Positions 9,205 to 16,316 of a stretch of DNA of 35,425 nucleotides are shown piece by piece. This DNA comes from Nitrospinota bacterium (lineage in GTDB: Bacteria > Nitrospinota > Nitrospinia > UBA9942): NCBI GenBank assembly GCA_016194325.1, contig JACQBS010000004.1:1-35425 (forward strand), written 5' to 3'. The position numbers and the translations under genes are program-made. Within the stretch, counting starts at the first letter, position 1, and every line of letters begins with the position of its first letter. The notes under the pieces are model-generated. The model was not told where the DNA came from and ran no database searches. It saw only the letters and a list, made by a program, of their open reading frames with translations.

Positions 9205-9564
9205 CTATATCTCTATAAGATTTATGGTCCCTTCTGCCATATTAAAATCTTGCTGAATAATTGGAAAATGAGCATCATCCCACTTAACATTGTGAGTCAC
9301 GCTGTCTTTATCCGTAAATACAAAGGTCTTTTCAGTGCCATTAACAAGACTCCAAAAACTATTTAATTCTGTGAGTTTGTCTTTTTTCATTCGGCACTGT
9401 AACTGAAATTTCTTTTGTTGAGGACTCGTTTCATAAGTCGCAACCGTCTTGCCTGTTGCAGTTTTATAAATCTCCATATTGTCATCTTTTTGGTCATTTA
9501 ATTGGGCAATGACCGAGCCATCCAAATTAACTATTGTCGTGCTGTATTGAAATTGAATCGCCAT
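9205..9564 (-). CDS. minor tail protein (gpM-like position)
   Basis: This 119-residue protein immediately follows the tape measure gene. It is mostly beta, with the pattern FQLQCRMKKDKLTELNSFW then KTFVFTDKDS and a last strand MAEGTINLIEI. This resembles small distal-tail proteins that cap the tape measure and start the tail tip. No catalytic motif is seen. The name is by position in the lambda-like order. Confidence 0.55.
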   Translation of the reverse strand: MAIQFQYSTTIVNLDGSVIAQLNDQKDDNMEIYKTATGKTVATYETSPQQKKFQLQCRMKKDKLTELNSFWSLVNGTEKTFVFTDKDSVTHNVKWDDAHFPIIQQDFNMAEGTINLIEI

Positions 9565-9576
9565 AATTATTTTAGA

Positions 9577-9613
9577 GTGTCATTGCGAGGGGCGTAGCCC
9601 CGAGGCAATCTAA
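9577..9613. repeat. palindromic repeat (CATTGCGAGGGGCGTAGCCCC type)
   Basis: A short palindromic element with GGGGCGTAGCCCC at its core fills the gap between the tape measure stop and the next tail gene. The motif TCATTGCGAGG..GAGGCAATCT is a well-known dispersed bacterial repeat. It may also act as a weak hairpin between genes. Confidence 0.6.
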
Positions 9614-9614
9614 T

Positions 9615-12440
9615 CTATGCGAATGATAACTCCCCGTTCCTCTGCATTTCTTTAAACATAGGGTTAAGGGTTCGTGCAAGATTCCTTGCCTGTATCCGTG
9701 TGAGCTTCATAACATTCCCGTCTTTATCAACGACTACCTGAAAGTGTTGCGTAACATGCTGGGTAATATTGGTTTCTGTCTTACCTGAATTTGGTAAATA
9801 ACCATATCTGTTAGCAAAGTTAAGTCCTGTCTCTCCTCCGATTGCTTTCATGCCGTTATAATCATTGAGAATGCCTTCATTTACTTTGACTATAATTTTT
9901 CTTTCATTGGATTTGAGAGAAGGGTCAATAAATAATCCTGAGTGGGCTTTGATGAGTCCGCCGTCGTGCCAGAGTCCAAAGCCATGAAATGCGTTATTTA
10001 CAAAATTACTAACACCGCTTATTACACCTCCTATGCCGCCGCTGCCACCACCAAATCCTAAAGCATTCTTGATGCCTTCCCATGCATCAGCAATCGCTTT
10101 GCCGATAAGTCCTGCAACTCCTTTTATTCCATCCCATATTTTGTTAGGGAGTTCAGATAAAAAATTCCATAACCCCACTACTATCCCTCTAAGCCCATCC
10201 CACGCCCAAGTAAATATCCCTTTCAATTTATCCCATAATTCTGTAAAGATGCCTTTCAATAAATCCCACGCCCAAGTAAATATCCCTTTCAACCCTTCCC
10301 ACGCATTTTTAAAAATGTTTTCAAATAACTCGCCAAGATAACCAAATAATCCTTTAAATGTCTTTGTCTGTGTCTGTTGCTGTTTTTCCTGTGCCTTTTG
10401 TTCTGCCAGTATTGCCGCCTGTCTTGCCGATAGCAGAGCTTCTCTTGCTACTTTTCTATCCGTTTCGTTCACCGCTCCAAGAAGGGCATCCTGTGCGTAT
10501 TTCAAAGCTTGCATTGCATTTGATGTATCAAGCTGGACAGTTACAGATTGATTTGACACATTATTCGTCCATCCATCTATTGTTGATTTTATTTCACCAC
10601 CGAAAATCAAAGTCTTTATTGCCTCAAATAACCCGCTTACCATTTTGATAATCATGTTAGGAATTTCACTTACCAAAACAGGAATCAGTTCGGTAATGAC
10701 AGTTATTATAAGCTCTAATAGGATATTTGGAAGATTGACAAGGACATCTTTTATAAGGTTTACAAGTTCACGGGGAAAATGTTTTAAGTTCGTAAATATT
10801 TCTTTAAAAAAGGTATTTAATAATTTTGGCAGGTCTGTAATGGTTTTAATCAAGTCAACAACAACTGATACCATAGCACCAAGCCCCTCTGTAGAAGACG
10901 ATGAGCCTGTCAAAGCCTTGCCTAAACTATCGGCAGCCTTTTGTATTTTCTGTAGGAAGCTGTCAGGCTTTGTTTCTGCCTTCTTTCTCATAACCTCAAT
11001 CTCAGAATAATACCATTTATATAAATCCATCATGTCTGTTATGCCAGCCTTTTCCATCTCTATCTTTTTTAGTTCGTATTCAGCATCAAGCCTCTCCTCC
11101 TCACTCATCAAAGACATTTGATTTTTTAATGTATCTGCTTTCAGTCCATTATTAATGTCTAATTGTTTCTGTTCTACCTCTATCATTGCTTTAAGTTCTT
11201 CATCTCTTAATTTGATTCTGTCATCCCTGTATTTCTCATCTTCATCCCTTAACCTTTTTGTTGTCTTTTGCCAGTTGTCTGCCAGCATTGCGTTATATTT
11301 CTTTTCTTTTTCAAAAACCTCTTTGAGGGTTTTTTCTCTCTCTGCCTTCAATTTCTCTGAATCAATGATTACAGGGGCGGCGGTCTTCTTTTTTGCCGGT
11401 GCAGATGGTCCCTCTGCCATTGGCTTACCGCTCCATTTGAATGCTATTCTTTCAAGCTCCTTATCAACCTCCTGCCCGATTATTTCAAATTGTTTTTTGA
11501 GCTCACCGAATCCTCCTTTGAATCCAGATTTTACCCAGTCAAAAACTGCGGCAACTCTGGCAGCCCATCCGCCGAGAACACTTCCTGTCATCTCCAATGC
11601 CCCCATAAACCCGCTTATAACCTTAGATGTAAGCAATGAAAAAGCATTTATTATTGACTGAATTGCCGGGAAAAAATAATTATTGAACATCGGAATTAGA
11701 TTCTTGCCTATAGAATTAACTAACCCTTCCAATATTTTTTTAAGTTTCGTGATCTCATCATTGAATTGTGTTGCGGATTCCGCCCCGCTTGTTGTAAAAG
11801 CATTTCCCGTCTCCCTTGCTTCGTTAGTTAATTCTTTAAGCCCATCCCTGCCTTTATTCAAGAATGGAAGGAGTTCTAAGCCGTTTCTCCCAAATACCTT
11901 CAGGGCAAGGGCTGTCTTGCCTGCCCCATCTTCCATGTTTGAGAATTTATCTGCAAGGGATAATAAGATTTCGTCAGTAGACTTGATTTTTCCATTTGCA
12001 TCTTTAAACTCAATGCCGAGTGTCTTAAATATATCTCTTGCCTCGCCTGTTCCTGTATTTGCTTCTGTAATATTCTTTGAGAGATTTTTTACACCAACGG
12101 TGAGAGCTTCGAGATTGGCATTAGACAACTCTGCGGCGTATTTCAATCCTGAAAGTTTTTCAACAGATATGCCAATTTGCTGACTCGTCTTCAGAAGCTC
12201 ATCCCCGGCATTGGCGGTCTTTTGGGCTATGGCTCCAAATGCCGCACCGACAGCGGCGAAGGGTGCGGCTATGGCGGCGATTCTCGTAGTGAATGATAAT
12301 AAGCTATGTTCAAGATTTTTAAACGCATCGCCTGTCTCTGCCGCCCATCTATTAATCTTTCTTGATGCCTCATTCAGTGTTGAATTAAGCTGGCTCGCCT
12401 CTGCCGATATTTTAAGAGTTATTTCCCTCTCTCCTGCCAT
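9615..12440 (-). CDS. tail tape measure protein
   Basis: This 941-residue protein is the longest in the phage and sits after the frameshifted tail chaperone, the standard tape measure position. The N-terminus is a long helical region with TMP features (IAAIAAPFAAVGAAFGAIA, then a QIGISVEKLSGLKYA segment). A lysine/glutamate-rich coiled coil runs from about 350 to 490, and hydrophobic membrane-like segments lie near 540-620 (NILLELIITVITELIPVLV). A tryptophan-rich repeat block lies near 710-785. Tape measure length sets tail length: by the usual 0.15 nm per residue rule the tail would be around 140 nm. A GAGG site eight bases upstream supports the ATG. Confidence 0.9.
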   Translation of the reverse strand: MAGEREITLKISAEASQLNSTLNEASRKINRWAAETGDAFKNLEHSLLSFTTRIAAIAAPFAAVGAAFGAIAQKTANAGDELLKTSQQIGISVEKLSGLKYAAELSNANLEALTVGVKNLSKNITEANTGTGEARDIFKTLGIEFKDANGKIKSTDEILLSLADKFSNMEDGAGKTALALKVFGRNGLELLPFLNKGRDGLKELTNEARETGNAFTTSGAESATQFNDEITKLKKILEGLVNSIGKNLIPMFNNYFFPAIQSIINAFSLLTSKVISGFMGALEMTGSVLGGWAARVAAVFDWVKSGFKGGFGELKKQFEIIGQEVDKELERIAFKWSGKPMAEGPSAPAKKKTAAPVIIDSEKLKAEREKTLKEVFEKEKKYNAMLADNWQKTTKRLRDEDEKYRDDRIKLRDEELKAMIEVEQKQLDINNGLKADTLKNQMSLMSEEERLDAEYELKKIEMEKAGITDMMDLYKWYYSEIEVMRKKAETKPDSFLQKIQKAADSLGKALTGSSSSTEGLGAMVSVVVDLIKTITDLPKLLNTFFKEIFTNLKHFPRELVNLIKDVLVNLPNILLELIITVITELIPVLVSEIPNMIIKMVSGLFEAIKTLIFGGEIKSTIDGWTNNVSNQSVTVQLDTSNAMQALKYAQDALLGAVNETDRKVAREALLSARQAAILAEQKAQEKQQQTQTKTFKGLFGYLGELFENIFKNAWEGLKGIFTWAWDLLKGIFTELWDKLKGIFTWAWDGLRGIVVGLWNFLSELPNKIWDGIKGVAGLIGKAIADAWEGIKNALGFGGGSGGIGGVISGVSNFVNNAFHGFGLWHDGGLIKAHSGLFIDPSLKSNERKIIVKVNEGILNDYNGMKAIGGETGLNFANRYGYLPNSGKTETNITQHVTQHFQVVVDKDGNVMKLTRIQARNLARTLNPMFKEMQRNGELSFA
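10197..10292 (-). repeat. tandem 22-residue repeats inside the tape measure gene
   Basis: The 30-base string starting ATCCCACGCCCAAG on the + strand occurs exactly at 10197-10226 and 10263-10292. The 66-base spacing equals 22 codons, so the repeat is in frame. It encodes LKGIFTWAWD units spaced by LWDKL-like helices. Gain or loss of units could change tail length. Confidence 0.8.
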
Positions 12441-12451
12441 ATTATTTACCT

Positions 12452-13206
12452 CTATTTCTTCCTTTGTTTTTCCTTTTTTTCACAATAGATATTGTGAATC
12501 AAAATGAGCTTCTCAAATATCTCTCTACGATTTTTCACTTCGTAGAGGTTGAAAACAAATTCAATACCCGAATACCAGAGAGGACCGTAATTCTCTCCAA
12601 ACCCCAAATTCTGCTGGCTGTTCACAATATGATAAATCTGCCACGCTTCATAATTTTCAGGAAGCAGATCTAAACATGGGACCCTGCATTGTTTACACTT
12701 CTCCTCTGTAATAGGGAATCCATAAGCCTCTTTTTCATCCTCGCATCTTTCACAGGTTATATTGAGTGGGTCAAGATAATATCTTGCCCACTCAATTAGT
12801 TTTTTCTTTCTATCTCCTGTTTGAGGGATGACAGGTCAGTAGATGCCTGCTGGATGAAAATATCAAACCCGTAAACCTCTTGCATTAATGTGAGTTTATT
12901 CTTATCCGTGCATGGAACATCTGCATTCTCCTGTCCTGCTGGAATCTCAATCGGAATGAGTTTTGATGCTGTTGAAAGAGTTAATCCTTTCCAGTCAAGA
13001 ATACACTGAGCAAGCTCTAGATGGAGTTTATCGGTATCAATGTCCTCCTGTGGCTGATGCTTGACATATTTTGTTTTCTTGCATCTATCAAACCTTGTCT
13101 GCAATTCGGATTTACTCAAATAGTTGATAAGGACATCAAATTTCCCTTCAAAATTAACCCATCCCGATATATTTGTATCCTTCTTTTTTAACTCTGATAA
13201 ATTCAT
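12452..13206 (-). CDS. tail assembly chaperone, -1 frameshift fusion (gpGT-like)
   Basis: This product needs a -1 ribosomal frameshift. The first 136 codons are the short chaperone. At A AAA AAC (12799-12805, minus strand) the ribosome can slip back one base, skip the stop at 12796-12798, and read 115 more codons to the TAG at 12452-12454. The extension has no start codon of its own and begins LIEWARYYLDPLNI. It carries CERC and CKQC motifs 15 residues apart plus one more Cys, suggesting zinc binding. It ends 11 bases before the tape measure ATG. Lambda gpGT works in the same way, with the T part recruiting tail tube subunits to the tape measure. The fusion would be 251 residues. Confidence 0.85.
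12761..12805 (-). promoter_or_regulatory. programmed -1 frameshift signal: slippery heptamer and hairpin
   Basis: The minus strand reads A AAA AAC in the zero frame at 12805-12799, an X XXY YYZ slippery site. It is followed two to three bases later by a hairpin at 12796-12761: a 10-bp outer stem ATTGAGTGGG/CCCACTCAAT, an inner 6-bp stem CAAGAT/ATCTTG, a three-base loop and one bulged A. The zero-frame stop TAA falls just at the base of the stem. This is the textbook layout for -1 frameshifting. Confidence 0.88.
12796..13206 (-). CDS. tail assembly chaperone, short form (gpG-like)
   Basis: This 136-residue protein sits between the tail tube and the tape measure. It is helical and starts MNLSELKKKDTNISGWVNFE; it contains a DRCKKTKYVKHQPQED segment and a central LHLELAQCILDWKGLTL helix. 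Its last codons overlap the frameshift site. In lambda the matching protein gpG coats the tape measure before the tail tube polymerises. GGAGG lies three bases before the ATG, which is close but usable. Confidence 0.8.
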   Translation of the reverse strand: MNLSELKKKDTNISGWVNFEGKFDVLINYLSKSELQTRFDRCKKTKYVKHQPQEDIDTDKLHLELAQCILDWKGLTLSTASKLIPIEIPAGQENADVPCTDKNKLTLMQEVYGFDIFIQQASTDLSSLKQEIERKN

Positions 13207-13216
13207 ACGCCTCCAT

Positions 13217-13277
13217 AATTCCCCCTTAATAAAGGGGGGTAGCCTGTCTGCCGTAGCACAGGCAGGGGGGTTGTTTA
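13217..13277. repeat. compound palindromic repeat between tail genes
   Basis: The gap between the tail tube and chaperone genes holds two hairpins in tandem: CCCCCTT/AAGGGGGG with a short loop, and GCCTGT/ACAGGC around a CTGCCGTAGC loop, followed by a CAGGGGGGTTG tail. This is the same palindromic family that is inserted in frame elsewhere in the phage. It could act as a partial terminator or mRNA stabiliser. Confidence 0.65.
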
Positions 13278-13290
13278 ATTTCCCCTCATA

Positions 13291-14241
13291 TTAATCAAAT
13301 TCCAAAACTATCTCATCATCCCCTGCGTTTCTGGCAAAGAGAACTGAGAGGTCTGCAACTGCAACACTGTTTCTATCGCCATCCGATACCTTTGTAATCT
13401 GCATCTTCGGTGCGGTGAATTTGAAACGGTTATACTGAGTGCTGCCAATTTTCCCGATTACCAATGAAATGTAAGCTGCACTTTTGTATTTGCCATAATA
13501 ATCGTAAGTGGCAACCGTTACCATTTCGGGGTTAAGAGAACCTGTGGGTCTTCTCCCTGTGATTACTCCAACTGCATACCCCTCTGCCTTTGTGATATCG
13601 TCCATTACTGCAACCGCAGCGGCAATATTAATTTCAAAACTCTGTGCCCTGGCAGTGTAAGCATCAAAAGTCAATGGAGTATTAAGCAGTGTCGGCGGAA
13701 CAGTTGACTCATAGGTCGGTGCAAGCATAGCGCCGTCAATAACCCCATCATAAACTCCGCTAAATTCAAAGGCTGCCTTTACTACCCCTCCAGATTCACT
13801 GCTGACTTTAACTGTCCCCCTGCATCCCCTTAATTTTTTTACGACTCCATCCTCATAACAAGCCATTGTGAGTGATGGAATACCTGTGCTTGCAGGTGTA
13901 TATGTAGCCTTTTCCAAACCTACAGTTACATCTATTGCCTCGACAAATCCACAAGCCCTAAAATATGGGCTTAAGGCTGGTTTTACACTTGCTGAATATG
14001 CCGCCCCTGCACCTTTAATCTCTATCGTAAAACTCAATTTGGCAGATTGCTTGCCTGATACATTGCCATAAGGCGATAACGAAGCACTTGCCGACTTTCT
14101 CTCTTTAGATTCAATATCAATAGAGACTGTGGGGCCGATTGCCAATATCCCGCCATCTGCTGCTGATAGGGTTTCTGCTACCCCTTCAACTACTTCTATC
14201 TTTGCCGCTACTACCCTTCTGTCCTTTAATTGACTGGCCAT
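13291..14241 (-). CDS. major tail tube protein
   Basis: This 316-residue protein opens with the tail tube pattern MASQLKDRRVVAAKIEVVEGVAETLSAADGG, quoted here only for its DRRVVAAKIE core and AADGGILAIGPTVSID continuation. A beta-rich body (SAKLSFTIEIKGAG, KVSSESGGVVKAAFEFSGVYD) follows and it ends VLFARNAGDDEIVLEFD. Siphophage tubes of the gpV class polymerise from this type of protein. It is larger than lambda gpV (246 residues), with an extra C-terminal region. It comes just before the chaperone gene and after a strong AAGGAGG site. Confidence 0.85.
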   Translation of the reverse strand: MASQLKDRRVVAAKIEVVEGVAETLSAADGGILAIGPTVSIDIESKERKSASASLSPYGNVSGKQSAKLSFTIEIKGAGAAYSASVKPALSPYFRACGFVEAIDVTVGLEKATYTPASTGIPSLTMACYEDGVVKKLRGCRGTVKVSSESGGVVKAAFEFSGVYDGVIDGAMLAPTYESTVPPTLLNTPLTFDAYTARAQSFEINIAAAVAVMDDITKAEGYAVGVITGRRPTGSLNPEMVTVATYDYYGKYKSAAYISLVIGKIGSTQYNRFKFTAPKMQITKVSDGDRNSVAVADLSVLFARNAGDDEIVLEFD

Positions 14242-14317
14242 CTTCTTTTACCTCCTTTTCTTTAGGATTGTTATTAATGATTTTTGTTTCTGATGCATCA
14301 TTGACTTTTTCTTTCAT
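14186..14317 (-). CDS. short charged protein overlapping the tail tube start
   Basis: A 43-residue frame starts at an ATG seven bases after GAGGAGG and overlaps the first 56 bases of the tail tube gene in another frame. The product is highly charged and rich in Asn, Lys, Glu and Ser, with no hydrophobic segment. It may simply provide translational coupling to the tail tube start, whose AAGGAGG site lies inside it. I cannot assign a function. Confidence 0.35.
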   Translation of the reverse strand: MKEKVNDASETKIINNNPKEKEVKEDGQSIKGQKGSSGKDRSS

Positions 14318-14336
14318 CTCTTTACCTCCTCTGTTT

Positions 14337-14513
14337 TTACTGCCCCTGTTTTGCCAAGCCTCTTGAGATTGTATAGCCTGCGGTTACAATGGTAGAAAGA
14401 ATCAATCCCCAAGGAGTTGGTATTAACCCGCCGTAAGTTCCCAAAATTCCGCTTGCTGTTGAAAATAGAGTCAGCCAAAATTCAGTTGTCTTGTATCCCT
14501 CTTTCATCTTCAT
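14337..14513 (-). CDS. holin-like small membrane protein
   Basis: This 58-residue frame follows the amidase gene by 10 bases. It starts MKMKEGYKTTEFWLTLFSTA; AAGGAGG lies three bases from the first ATG but nine from the second (Met3), so Met3 at 14507 is the likelier start. Two hydrophobic segments are visible, about 12-30 and 33-52, separated by a Pro-Thr-Pro turn, and the C-terminus is positively charged (RGLAKQGQ). Size, topology and neighbourhood fit a small holin that releases the amidase. The KTTEFW start resembles phage holin-type proteins. Confidence 0.65.
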   Translation of the reverse strand: MKMKEGYKTTEFWLTLFSTASGILGTYGGLIPTPWGLILSTIVTAGYTISRGLAKQGQ

Positions 14514-14523
14514 TCACCTCCTT

Positions 14524-15006
14524 TTATTTAGTTTGAAAAAGTTTATTGATATATTGTTTTAAAATAGCCATATCAATATTCGGGCATGTCTTCTGGGGAT
14601 TAAATTCATAATGTCCATAAACCTGTCCCGACACAATTCCGTATCCAAAAAACAAATCCCTTAAAAGATTCGGCAATACTACATATAACTGCCTTGCTGA
14701 AAAATGCTCTTTGCCTATAAGACATATACCTATGCTGTCCTGATTCTGCCCCTCACAATGTGCCCCAACTACTTCAACAGGTCTGCCTATTTCAAGAAGC
14801 CCGTCATCCTCTTTTTTGTATTCCTTTTTTATTCCCCCTTTACCAAAGGGGGATGAAGGGGAATTTGAATTACGACATCCATTCAAAATTACATAATGAT
14901 AACCGATACCCTTCCATCCCCGCTCTTTGTGACACCTGTCAATTAATGCCGCATCCCCAAATTCCGAATCACTACAATGAATTATTATCTTTTTAATCTC
15001 TCTCAT
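14524..15006 (-). CDS. N-acetylmuramoyl-L-alanine amidase (endolysin)
   Basis: This 160-residue protein is a T7-lysozyme-type amidase that cuts the bond between muramic acid and the stem peptide. The zinc ligands expected for the family are present: His10 in IIIHCSDS, His132 in GHYEFNP and Cys141 in KTCPN. Tyr37 in GYHYVI matches the family pattern, and VGAHCEGQNQDSIGICLIG is the usual core. It has no signal peptide, so it should need a holin. Residues about 47-63 (SPSSPFGKGGIKKE) are an in-frame palindromic repeat insertion that is absent from typical family members and lies in a surface loop between core motifs. Confidence 0.92.
   Translation of the reverse strand: MREIKKIIIHCSDSEFGDAALIDRCHKERGWKGIGYHYVILNGCRNSNSPSSPFGKGGIKKEYKKEDDGLLEIGRPVEVVGAHCEGQNQDSIGICLIGKEHFSARQLYVVLPNLLRDLFFGYGIVSGQVYGHYEFNPQKTCPNIDMAILKQYINKLFQTK
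14831..14866. repeat. in-frame palindromic repeat within the amidase gene
   Basis: The + strand reads CCCCCTTTACCAAAGGGGG, a hairpin with a three-base loop, then ATGAAGGGGAATTT. It matches the family seen at 23021-23057 and 13217-13277. It keeps the amidase frame open and encodes SPSSPFGKGG. The catalytic motifs on both sides are intact, so the element seems tolerated. Confidence 0.75.
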
Positions 15007-15045
15007 ATATTTGTTGTCTGCCTACTGCTTATTGCCTACTATCTT

Positions 15046-15285
15046 TTAGTGTCCTATCTGTTTTACTCCCCAGATTCCAAATCCCAATATTGTTAAAAAT
15101 ATAATCGCCCTGATGATTGTCCTAACTATTGTCTTCCAGAATTCACTCTTGATTGAGTCTGTCCACTCCCTCATCTCTTTAATCCACAGATGGTCAAGAT
15201 AATGAACTTCTTTATTTACTTTGTATTGTCCTAATTCCCTTTGAATCGCCTCTTGAACTGCAACAATGATTTCGTCTTTCTCCAT
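15046..15285 (-). CDS. small membrane protein of the lysis cassette
   Basis: This 79-residue protein has an amphipathic N-terminal half with VHYLDHLWIKEMREW and a single C-terminal TM helix at about 53-75 (IIRAIIFLTILGFGIWGV). Its stop is 40 bases before the amidase ATG, and the start follows the upstream stop directly. Topology and position suggest a role in lysis, such as holin, antiholin or spanin-like protein. There is no lipobox, so it is not an outer-membrane spanin. Confidence 0.55.
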   Translation of the reverse strand: MEKDEIIVAVQEAIQRELGQYKVNKEVHYLDHLWIKEMREWTDSIKSEFWKTIVRTIIRAIIFLTILGFGIWGVKQIGH

Positions 15286-15732
15286 CTATGTCTCCCATAC
15301 CAGTGTGTCGTATATAATTTGCAGTCTTATTACTGCCCCTGCTATTTTCTTCTCCTGTTGTTCAGATTGAATTTCATCCATATTCGGCTGCTCAGTTAAT
15401 ATTGCAAGCCCGCTCCATCTGTGGTCTGTCCCAATTGCCTTATAAACATCGCCTATCATCTTTCTTATATCTGTGATTGAAGTCCCGCCTTGTGTGATAA
15501 TATCTATCTCTATATTCAGCCCCCATCTGAAATATGCTATAGGACCCCCTTCTATCTTGACATTTTGGACATCCCTAAATACAATGCCGGGTATTTCATT
15601 ATCATTGAGTGTCGCTGTCCGCCATTCATAGACATGGCTACCGAGATTGAAGTCATAGCCATTTGCAACAGTAATACTCTCCAATCGTGTCTTAACTGCC
15701 GCCATTATTGACTGTCTTTTTGTCGTTGCCAT
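15286..15732 (-). CDS. tail terminator (gpU-like)
   Basis: This 148-residue protein follows the head-tail joining genes and precedes the lysis and tail tube genes. It starts TTKRQSIMAAVKTRLESI, the helical opening typical of tail terminators. A beta domain follows: NEIPGIVFRDVQNV, RWGLNIEIDIITQG and a last strand AVIRLQIIYDTLVWE. Family members cap the tail tube and dock it to the head. The assignment rests on this pattern and gene order. Confidence 0.7.
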   Translation of the reverse strand: MATTKRQSIMAAVKTRLESITVANGYDFNLGSHVYEWRTATLNDNEIPGIVFRDVQNVKIEGGPIAYFRWGLNIEIDIITQGGTSITDIRKMIGDVYKAIGTDHRWSGLAILTEQPNMDEIQSEQQEKKIAGAVIRLQIIYDTLVWET

Positions 15733-15768
15733 AAATTACTCATTGCTCATTGCTCATTGTTTTATTTG

Positions 15769-16071
15769 TTAAACCATATCCTTTGAAAGTAATAATATTG
15801 TGATTCCTGTCCCATCTTTCTGAATACCCGATACATAATAGGTTACAGAGCTTATGACCAATGTGTCGTTATGCTTCACACTCGCCACATCCAAAGCCTT
15901 ACAAGTCACTGACGGTCCCGCCGATTCAATCCCTGTTGCCATATCAATAGTCTTAAAGTCATTATCAAATATAACTTTGATGGTGGATGCAGAGCCTCCC
16001 TGTGGGGTATAGGTTGCATCCTGTGCAAAATCATCTGAAAAGAAAACATCTATATCATTATCAGTAATCAT
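15769..16071 (-). CDS. head-tail joining protein (gpFII-like)
   Basis: From the ATG at 16071, which overlaps the upstream stop as ATGA, the protein is 100 residues. An earlier in-frame ATG at 16083 has no spaced ribosome-binding site. The sequence has the small beta-barrel pattern of lambda FII: DVFFSDDFAQDATYTPQGG, then CKALDVASVKHNDTLVIS and YYVSGIQKDGTGITILLLS. FII proteins complete the neck so the tail can attach. The order coat, this gene, terminator agrees. Confidence 0.72.
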   Translation of the reverse strand: MITDNDIDVFFSDDFAQDATYTPQGGSASTIKVIFDNDFKTIDMATGIESAGPSVTCKALDVASVKHNDTLVISSVTYYVSGIQKDGTGITILLLSKDMV

Positions 16072-16250
16072 TGAACTTTCCATCCGCCTTTTTTGAAATT
16101 ATCAACTTCATCAGGGTGGACATCTGCCTCTGTAGGTCCGCCTTTTGCGTCCTCAACCATTCTTACCATCTTTACAACTCCTGTTTGAGTGCGGACATCA
16201 CAGGAGGGTTGAGCTTCGTTTCTTTTTTTTCCTTTATTATTTTTTGCCAT
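16068..16250 (-). CDS. small head protein (gpFI-like position)
   Basis: The ATG at 16250 lies six to seven bases after GGAG and gives 60 residues; a longer frame from a TTG at 16265 includes that ribosome-binding site and is unlikely. The N-terminus is basic (AKNNKGKKRNEA) and the C-terminus reads ADVHPDEVDNFKKGGWKVQ. That ending, with P-DEV--FK-GGW, is common in short proteins coded next to coat genes. Function is unknown, perhaps packaging or neck assembly. Confidence 0.55.
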   Translation of the reverse strand: MAKNNKGKKRNEAQPSCDVRTQTGVVKMVRMVEDAKGGPTEADVHPDEVDNFKKGGWKVQ

Positions 16251-16316
16251 TTGCTTCTCCTTCAAATAAGGGAGGGAATTTCCCCTCCCTTATTAACCTT
16301 TGAATTGTTCAATTAA

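Noticed and set aside
10033..12507. Series of + strand frames opposite the tape measure gene
   Set aside because: They are antisense shadows of a well-supported tape measure gene, low in complexity and without ribosome-binding sites.
13217..13277. Short palindromes considered as a CRISPR array
   Set aside because: Only one or two hairpins occur, with no regularly spaced direct repeats or spacers; they match dispersed palindromic repeats found elsewhere in the window.
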